Assembly (NCBI GenBank): GCA_900550745.1
Contig: URTO01000041.1
Location: forward strand, 1 to 10,198
Origin: an uncultured Desulfovibrio sp.
GTDB taxonomy: Bacteria > Desulfobacterota > Desulfovibrionia > Desulfovibrionales > Desulfovibrionaceae
DNA: 10,198 bases
Reading direction: 5' to 3'
Of this stretch, positions 5,846-10,198 are shown piece by piece. Position 1 is the first letter of the stretch. Each line of letters starts with the position of its first letter. A program made the position numbers and the translations under genes. The notes beneath the pieces are model-generated. The model was not told where the DNA came from. It ran no database searches and saw only the letters and a program-made list of their open reading frames with translations.

Positions 5846-7120
5846 CTAATCAAAATCCGCAATGATCGTTCCGAGCGACAACGGGCCAAGGGAACGGTGG
5901 CGGAAATCCCCCCTGATCCGGGCAATGGCTTCATGCAGGTTGGGGGAAGAGATCCCCGTGCGGACGGAGGTGTGCGCCTCGATGAACGCGGCAAGGTTGT
6001 CGCAAACCTTGAGCAGTGCCCCGTCCTTGGGATCGAGCCCGTCTTCGTTGCCGTCGGCGTGGAGGGCATCGAACGATCCGAGGCGGCGTACTTGCCCCGA
6101 ACTGTCCCGGATGGTCTCGTCGAACTCCGACGTTACCCCCTCACCGACGAGGCCGAGATAGTAGCGGAGGCGTTCCGCCAGCGGGTCGTGCCCTCCGGCG
6201 GAGAGGGGGCCGAAGACGCGGCGCTCCAGCTCCTGCAGCTCATAGGCGCGCAGAAGGCTTGGGAGCTGGTTTACGGAGCGTTTGACCGGGGTGATGATGT
6301 CCCGTGTGAGCAGTTCGGGCAGATCGTGGAAGAGCCCGGCGAAGAAGTTGTTGATCCGGCGTGCGGGGCAGGCTCCGAGGGAAAGGCTGAAGAAATACGC
6401 GTAACCCGCAACGAGGAACATGTGCCCAAGCACGGAGGTTTCCGGTACGCGGGGCGTGTCGGCCCAGCGGATCTGAAAGCGGAGCTGGCCGCACAGTTTG
6501 GCGAAACGCCCCAAGGCTGTGGGCGAATCGCTGAAAAAGGCGTGCCCCTGTATGAGCTCGTCCACGCCGCACAGATCGGTCAGGGCGTTGAGCCGCTCGG
6601 TGAAGGATTCGGCAATGGACTGGTTTTCTTCGTCAAACGTATTGAATGGCTTGATGATGTTGTATTCCCACCCCGAAGCGTAAAGGTGGGCCGCCGTGAG
6701 GATGCGATCCGGGAGGCTCGTCCGATCCCGGTTCCTGTGGTAGGCGGAAAGGCGCTCCCAGAAACCTTCATCCGGCGCGCCGAGCACGGGGCGGAGCTCT
6801 TTGAGTACCCATTCCGTCAGTTCTTTGTAATCTTTCTCGTTTTCACAGATGCGGTAAAATACGGGGGGCTTGATGTCCGTTGTGACCAGACGGTACAGAT
6901 AATCGAAAAGCCCCCTTTCTATAACTTCCTGTTGCAATTTACGTTGATCTGGGGCAGAATAACCCCCACTGTTCAGGAGCGTGAGCATCCAGGCGACAAT
7001 CATTTTATGCGCCTGCTTGTCTATTTCGTAGAGTTCCACGGGACGCAGTTTGTCGTTCCAGCGGCGCATGTACGAACCGGAAAACATAAGCTGTAAAAGG
7101 CTTTTTCGGATTGCGGACAT
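5846..7120 (-). CDS. HD-domain phosphohydrolase, YfbR-like (424 residues)
   Basis: The HD superfamily comprises metal-dependent phosphohydrolases; the YfbR branch removes phosphate from deoxynucleoside 5'-monophosphates. Candidate metal ligands are visible in order: His233 in VPETSVLGHMF (226-236), His265-Asp266 in GLFHDLPELLTRDIITPVK (262-280) and Asp374 in KVCDNLAAFIEA (371-382). The HDxxExLTxDxxTPVK spacing is the YfbR-type signature. YfbR itself is about 200 residues, so this protein carries an additional ~200 N-terminal residues of unknown role. These include HLYASGWEYNIIKPFN (145-160), which may be a degenerate copy or substrate-binding part. No membrane segment or signal peptide is seen. 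The ATG at 7120-7118 has AGGGAGA (7132-7126) five bases upstream. It is transcribed toward hemL and away from rplM, apparently alone. The substrate cannot be predicted from sequence, and a 399-codon frame on the other strand is its shadow. Confidence 0.85.
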   Translation of the reverse strand: MSAIRKSLLQLMFSGSYMRRWNDKLRPVELYEIDKQAHKMIVAWMLTLLNSGGYSAPDQRKLQQEVIERGLFDYLYRLVTTDIKPPVFYRICENEKDYKELTEWVLKELRPVLGAPDEGFWERLSAYHRNRDRTSLPDRILTAAHLYASGWEYNIIKPFNTFDEENQSIAESFTERLNALTDLCGVDELIQGHAFFSDSPTALGRFAKLCGQLRFQIRWADTPRVPETSVLGHMFLVAGYAYFFSLSLGACPARRINNFFAGLFHDLPELLTRDIITPVKRSVNQLPSLLRAYELQELERRVFGPLSAGGHDPLAERLRYYLGLVGEGVTSEFDETIRDSSGQVRRLGSFDALHADGNEDGLDPKDGALLKVCDNLAAFIEAHTSVRTGISSPNLHEAIARIRGDFRHRSLGPLSLGTIIADFD

Positions 7121-7297
7121 CGGCTTCTCCCTTGTGATCCGTTACTCGCATGGTTGTGGCTGCCCCGCGTTGTGTTTTGCTCCGAACACTGCCCGGATTT
7201 CCTTTCTCCCCCTTTCCTCACAAAAGGCGGCGGGGCAGACGCCGGGCGAAGGCGTTTTATCAAAAGCGCCGTGTCATGAGAATCGATGCTGGGGCTT

Positions 7298-7323
7298 CCC
7301 GGCAGCGGTTCTATTCTGCCGGG
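7298..7323. repeat. 8-bp perfect inverted repeat upstream of the rplM promoter
   Basis: CCCGGCAG (7298-7305) and CTGCCGGG (7316-7323) flank a 10-base spacer, ending 25 bases before the rplM -35 box. No T-run follows on either strand. It could be a protein-binding site or a chance GC-rich palindrome. The rest of 7133-7348 shows nothing firm beyond an imperfect GGCGTTTT/AAAAGCGCC pair near 7252-7270. Confidence 0.3.
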
Positions 7324-7348
7324 CGCAGAAGAAAAACGGTTTTGTCGC

Positions 7349-7377
7349 TTGACAAGCCTGCTCTGGCATTTTATACA
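7349..7377 (+). promoter_or_regulatory. Sigma-70 type promoter of rplM-rpsI
   Basis: TTGACA (7349-7354), a perfect -35 box, is followed by an ideal 17-base spacer and TATACA (7372-7377). The start of RNA would be near 7384, giving a leader of roughly 32 bases to the rplM ATG. This is the best promoter in the window and fits a highly expressed ribosomal protein operon. Confidence 0.85.
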
Positions 7378-7415
7378 CTTCGTTCTACAAGTTTTAGCAG
7401 AGGAGACGCTTCAGC

Positions 7416-7850
7416 ATGAAGACGTTTAGCCCCACTCCGGAGCATATCGACCACCAGTGGTTTGTAGTGGATGCGGACAATCAGGTTCTCGGCCGTCTGG
7501 CCGCCCAAATTGCCCACCGCCTCCGCGGCAAGCACAAGCCCGAATTTGCTCCGCACATGGACAATGGCGACGTTATCGTCGTTGTCAACTGCGAAAAGAT
7601 CAAGGTTACCGGCGCCAAGCTGGAAAAGAAAAAGTATTACCATCATTCCGGCTATGTGGGCGGTCTGCGTGAAACTACGCTCGACAAGCTCCTTGCTGAG
7701 AAGCCTGCCGACGTGCTGATGCACGCCGTCCGTGGTATGCTTCCCAAGAATCGTCTGGGTCGTGCCATGCTGAAGAAGCTCAAGGTGTATGCTGGCCCCA
7801 CGCATCCGCATACTGCCCAGGGCCCGAAGCCTCTGTCCTTCCCGTACTAA
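7416..7850 (+). CDS. rplM: Large-subunit ribosomal protein L13 (uL13)
   Basis: L13 is an early-assembling protein of the 50S subunit that binds 23S rRNA. The 144 residues match the family's length. Signatures include the start WFVVDADNQVLGRLAAQIA (near residues 15-33), the basic LRGKHKPEFAPHMDNGDVIVVVN region, KYYHHSGYVGG near the middle, and the conserved MLPKNRLGRAMLKKLKVY toward the end, followed by HPHTAQGPKPL. AGGAG at 7401-7405 lies 10 bases before the ATG. The stop is 18 bases before the rpsI start, the near-universal bacterial L13-S9 pairing. Confidence 0.98.
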   Translation: MKTFSPTPEHIDHQWFVVDADNQVLGRLAAQIAHRLRGKHKPEFAPHMDNGDVIVVVNCEKIKVTGAKLEKKKYYHHSGYVGGLRETTLDKLLAEKPADVLMHAVRGMLPKNRLGRAMLKKLKVYAGPTHPHTAQGPKPLSFPY

Positions 7851-7868
7851 CGAGGCCAGGAGTCAATC

Positions 7869-8258
7869 ATGTCTGAGTTTGATTACGGCACGGGCCGTCG
7901 CAAGAACGCCACTGCTCGTACCCGTCTCTATGCCGGCAACGGCGCTATTGAAGTCAACGGTCGTAAAGTGGAAGACTACTTCCCCCGCAAGACCCTTCAG
8001 ATGATCATCCGCCAGCCTCTGGTTCTCACCAAGCTCGTGGACAAGTTCGACGTGAAGGTCAACGTCTGCGGCGGCGGCGTGACCGGTCAGGCCGAAGCCG
8101 TTCGCCACGGGATTTCCCGTGCCCTGCTGAGCGCCGACCCGTCCCTGCGCGGCGTTCTGAAGCGCGCCGGGTTCCTGACCCGCGACGCCCGTAAGAAGGA
8201 ACGCAAAAAGTACGGTCAGCGCGCCGCTCGTGCCCGCTACCAGTACTCGAAGCGTTAA
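7869..8258 (+). CDS. rpsI: Small-subunit ribosomal protein S9 (uS9)
   Basis: S9 lies in the head of the 30S subunit, and its C-terminal tail reaches the P-site tRNA. The 129 residues match the usual ~130. Visible signatures are GTGRRKNATARTRLYAGNG near the start (residues 7-25), GGGVTGQAEAVRHGISRALL in the middle, and the basic tail with RDARKKERKKYGQ ending in YSKR, the Lys-Arg terminus typical of S9. CCAGGAG at 7856-7862 provides the ribosome binding site. It is the second gene of the rplM operon and is followed 27 bases later by a clean terminator. Confidence 0.98.
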   Translation: MSEFDYGTGRRKNATARTRLYAGNGAIEVNGRKVEDYFPRKTLQMIIRQPLVLTKLVDKFDVKVNVCGGGVTGQAEAVRHGISRALLSADPSLRGVLKRAGFLTRDARKKERKKYGQRAARARYQYSKR

Positions 8259-8285
8259 GCCGCAAGGCCCGTTTCAGATTTGTTC

Positions 8286-8310
8286 AGGCCGGGGGAAACC
8301 CCGGCCTTTT
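8286..8310 (+). terminator. Intrinsic terminator of the rplM-rpsI operon
   Basis: GGCCGGGG (8287-8294) pairs perfectly with CCCCGGCC (8299-8306) across a GAAA tetraloop. An extra A-T pair closes the base, and TTTT (8307-8310) follows. It starts 27 bases after the rpsI stop. Confidence 0.9.
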
Positions 8311-8424
8311 GGCGTTTCTATCCGCTTGCGTCCGCAGGCTGCTGTGGGAAGGGCTTTCTCTTTTTATTCATCGAACTTACTTTATTTTTTATCTTTTCCC
8401 GTGCCCGTCCTTTCCGATAACGTC

Positions 8425-8453
8425 TTGTGGAAACACCGGGCTTCGGGTAAACT
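8425..8453 (+). promoter_or_regulatory. Candidate promoter for the RNase J gene
   Basis: TTGTGG (8425-8430), a 17-base spacer and TAAACT (8448-8453) give a plausible sigma-70 promoter, with RNA starting near 8460 and a ~24-base leader. A separate promoter is expected because a strong terminator closes the preceding operon. The stretch 8311-8424 otherwise shows only a pyrimidine-rich, T-run-bearing tract (8352-8400). Confidence 0.4.
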
Positions 8454-8483
8454 TCCGACAATAACCTACGAACAGAGAGCATA

Positions 8484-10139
8484 ATGACGGATACTTTTTT
8501 GACTATTACCCCCCTAGGGGGATTTGGTGAAATAGGCATGAACTGCCAGATGTGGAACACGCCCGAAGGGTGCGTTCTCATCGACTGCGGGATCATGTTT
8601 CCTGATGACCAGCAGCTTGGTGTGGATGTGGTCATTCCGCCGCTGGAGCCCATCTTGGCCCAGCGCGGGCGGCTGCTTGGCGTGGTGCTTACGCACGGGC
8701 ACGAAGACCATATCGGAGCGGTTCCGTGGCTGGTTTCTTTTATCAAGGGCCTGAAAGTCTACGGTTCCCCCATGACGCTGGCGCTCGTGGAGCACAAGCT
8801 CCGGGAACGCGGCCTTCTCGACCGTGCCGAACTCATCACCGTGACCCCCGAACACGATCTGGCGCTCGGCAGCTTGCGTTTCCATTTCATTCCGGTGAGC
8901 CATTCCATCCCGCAGGGATACGCCCTCGCGGTGGATACGCCCGTGGGGAAAGTCGTGCATACGGGCGACTTCAAGATCGATGAGTTCCCTTCCGACGGCG
9001 TCGGCACGGATTTGCCCGCCCTGCGGCGTTTCGCGGGCGCTGAGGGCGTCCGGCTGCTGCTTTCCGATTCTACCAATGCCGAGAGCGAAGGGCACACGCA
9101 GTCTGAAAAAGTGGTGCGCGAGACGTTTCACGAGATTTTTTCGGAAGCGAAAGGGCGCATAGTCATCACGCTTTTTTCCAGCCATATCGAACGGATCCAG
9201 ATGGTGTTCGACATGGCCCGCGAATTTGACCGTGCAGTCGTGGTCAGCGGCCGCAGCCTCGTGAACAATATTGAGCGCGGGCGGGATCTTGGCTTCATGC
9301 GTATGCCGCCCGAACTGTTCACGGATCAGACCATCCCTGAGGTTTCCCCCGAACGCATGGTGGTCATCGCCACAGGTTCTCAGGGGGAACCCCTGTCCGC
9401 GCTTTCCCGTATTGCGTCCGGCGAGCACCGTCAGCTTTCCATTATGGAAGGCGATACGGTGATTATGTCTTCCCGCGTCATTCCGGGCAATGCGCGCGCC
9501 GTCAACCGGCTGATCAACCAGATGTACCGCATGGGGGCCAATGTCTGCCATGACGGGACACGCCCCGTGCACGTTTCCGGCCACGGTCGGCGCGACGAGC
9601 TCCGTACCATGCTCGACGCGGTGCGCCCCAAATTTTTCGTGCCGATCCACGGCGAGTACCGCCATTTGATCCAGCATCGCGATTTGGCCCGTGATTGGGG
9701 CATTGCGCCAGAGCGTACGTTCATCCTCGACGACGGCGAGCCGTTGACCTTGCTGCCCGATGCCATCCGGCTTGAGGAGAAGATTCCCGCCGATTCCATT
9801 CTTGTGGACGGCAAGGGCGTGGGCGACGTGGGTAACCTCGTTTTGCGTGAACGCCAGCTTCTCGGAGGCGACGGCGTTGTCGTCGTCGTTTTGGTGCTTG
9901 ACGAGGAGACAGGCGAGGTCATCCACGGCCCGGACATGATTTCCAAGGGGTTTGTGTTTGAGCAGCAGTTCAGCCACTTGCTTGAGGATGCCAAGTGCCT
10001 TGTCCTCGACCATCTTGAAACGTCCCCACGGCTCAGTATTCCCCGCCTTGGCGATCGCATTCGTTCTTCCATGCGGAGCTTCTTCCGCAAGGTCGTAGGC
10101 CGCGATCCGGTTGTGGTTCCGGTTATTACGGAAGTTTAG
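8484..10139 (+). CDS. rnj: Ribonuclease J (metallo-beta-lactamase/beta-CASP RNase)
   Basis: RNase J is a cytoplasmic Zn-dependent 5'-to-3' exonuclease and endonuclease that matures rRNA and degrades mRNA. At 551 residues it is the normal length. It opens with TPLGGFGEIGMNC (9-21), the family hallmark. Metal-binding residues follow in order: HGHEDH (71-76), His140 in PVSHSIP, Asp162 in HTGDFK, and His389 in VPIHGEYRHL. Beta-CASP motifs are LLLSDSTNAE (Asp195), FSSHIERIQ (His234) and VHVSGHG (His367), and the ATGSQGEP motif lies at 297-304. The C-terminal ~100 residues match the RNase J C-terminal domain, including the HGPDMISKGF segment and the closing region with IRSSMRSFFRK. The ATG has a weak AGAGAG (8474-8479) five bases upstream. 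It appears to be a single-gene unit between two terminators. A 499-codon frame on the other strand is its shadow. Paralogue number (J1 or J2) cannot be told from one copy. Confidence 0.96.
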   Translation: MTDTFLTITPLGGFGEIGMNCQMWNTPEGCVLIDCGIMFPDDQQLGVDVVIPPLEPILAQRGRLLGVVLTHGHEDHIGAVPWLVSFIKGLKVYGSPMTLALVEHKLRERGLLDRAELITVTPEHDLALGSLRFHFIPVSHSIPQGYALAVDTPVGKVVHTGDFKIDEFPSDGVGTDLPALRRFAGAEGVRLLLSDSTNAESEGHTQSEKVVRETFHEIFSEAKGRIVITLFSSHIERIQMVFDMAREFDRAVVVSGRSLVNNIERGRDLGFMRMPPELFTDQTIPEVSPERMVVIATGSQGEPLSALSRIASGEHRQLSIMEGDTVIMSSRVIPGNARAVNRLINQMYRMGANVCHDGTRPVHVSGHGRRDELRTMLDAVRPKFFVPIHGEYRHLIQHRDLARDWGIAPERTFILDDGEPLTLLPDAIRLEEKIPADSILVDGKGVGDVGNLVLRERQLLGGDGVVVVVLVLDEETGEVIHGPDMISKGFVFEQQFSHLLEDAKCLVLDHLETSPRLSIPRLGDRIRSSMRSFFRKVVGRDPVVVPVITEV

Positions 10140-10156
10140 GGGAAAAGATTGGGGAA

Positions 10157-10198
10157 GGGGAGGAGAATCTTTTCTGAAGAAAAGTTTCTCCTCCCCTT
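10157..10198 (+). terminator. Long hairpin after the RNase J gene, probably its terminator, cut by the window edge
   Basis: AAGGGGAGGAGAA pairs with TTCTCCTCCCCTT at the very end of the window (13 pairs). Inside it, after a T-T mismatch, CTTTTC pairs with GAAAAG around a TGAA loop. It begins 18 bases after the stop codon. Any T-run would lie beyond the window, so terminator function is inferred from the stem and position. Confidence 0.7.

Noticed and set aside
5897..7096. A 399-codon plus-strand frame
   Set aside because: It is the shadow of the HD-domain gene; the minus strand has the HD motifs and a good ribosome binding site.
8514..10013. A 499-codon minus-strand frame
   Set aside because: It is the shadow of RNase J, which is complete with all metal ligands on the + strand.

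Overview
The window looks like two unrelated pieces of bacterial DNA joined at about bases 688-693. Bases 1 to ~690 are AT-rich, with AGA, ACA and GGA codons, strong GGAGG ribosome binding sites and a flgN-flgK flagellar gene pair. They read like a motile Lachnospiraceae-type Firmicute. Everything after the join is GC-rich and reads like a gut-type Desulfovibrionaceae (Desulfovibrio/Bilophila relative). The evidence is a siroheme-route heme gene beside hemL, hypD, an RNase J and the whole-gene style. Both genes at the join, flgK on + and hypD on -, are cut mid-family and run into each other. They share only about six bases at the join. An assembly or library chimera is the simplest explanation; genomic transfer would need proof.

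Layout. (1) 1-~690: the 3' part of flgN, then a leader with two inverted repeats, the second a terminator-like hairpin just before the flgK ribosome binding site, then the first ~99 codons of flgK. (2) ~689-1672 (-): hypD, a [NiFe]-hydrogenase maturation protein, lacking its C-terminal tail. A possible 39-residue ORF with a TTG start lies just upstream on the same strand (1736-1855). (3) 1878-5304 (+): a 528-residue membrane protein of unknown function, a siroheme decarboxylase subunit (AhbA/AhbB type) 8 bases behind it, a terminator-like hairpin, then hemL. Heme supply links the last two genes: HemL makes 5-aminolevulinate for all tetrapyrroles, and the Ahb enzyme takes siroheme toward heme. 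(4) 5305-5845: a gene-free stretch with a degenerate ~57-59 bp repeat, a very strong terminator not close to any gene end, and an AT-rich block. (5) 5846-7120 (-): an HD-domain (YfbR-like) phosphohydrolase. (6) 7349-8310 (+): a clear sigma-70 promoter, rplM, rpsI and a terminator, forming a standard ribosomal protein operon. (7) 8484-10139 (+): ribonuclease J with its own likely promoter and a long closing hairpin at the window edge.

No mobile element, CRISPR array, tRNA or rRNA was seen. Most of the GC-rich part is ordinary housekeeping sequence. I did not find convincing evidence of a new multi-gene system. The points most worth a second look are the join, the hairpin before flgK, the small ORF upstream of hypD, the unknown membrane protein in the heme cluster, and the repeat/terminator region after hemL.
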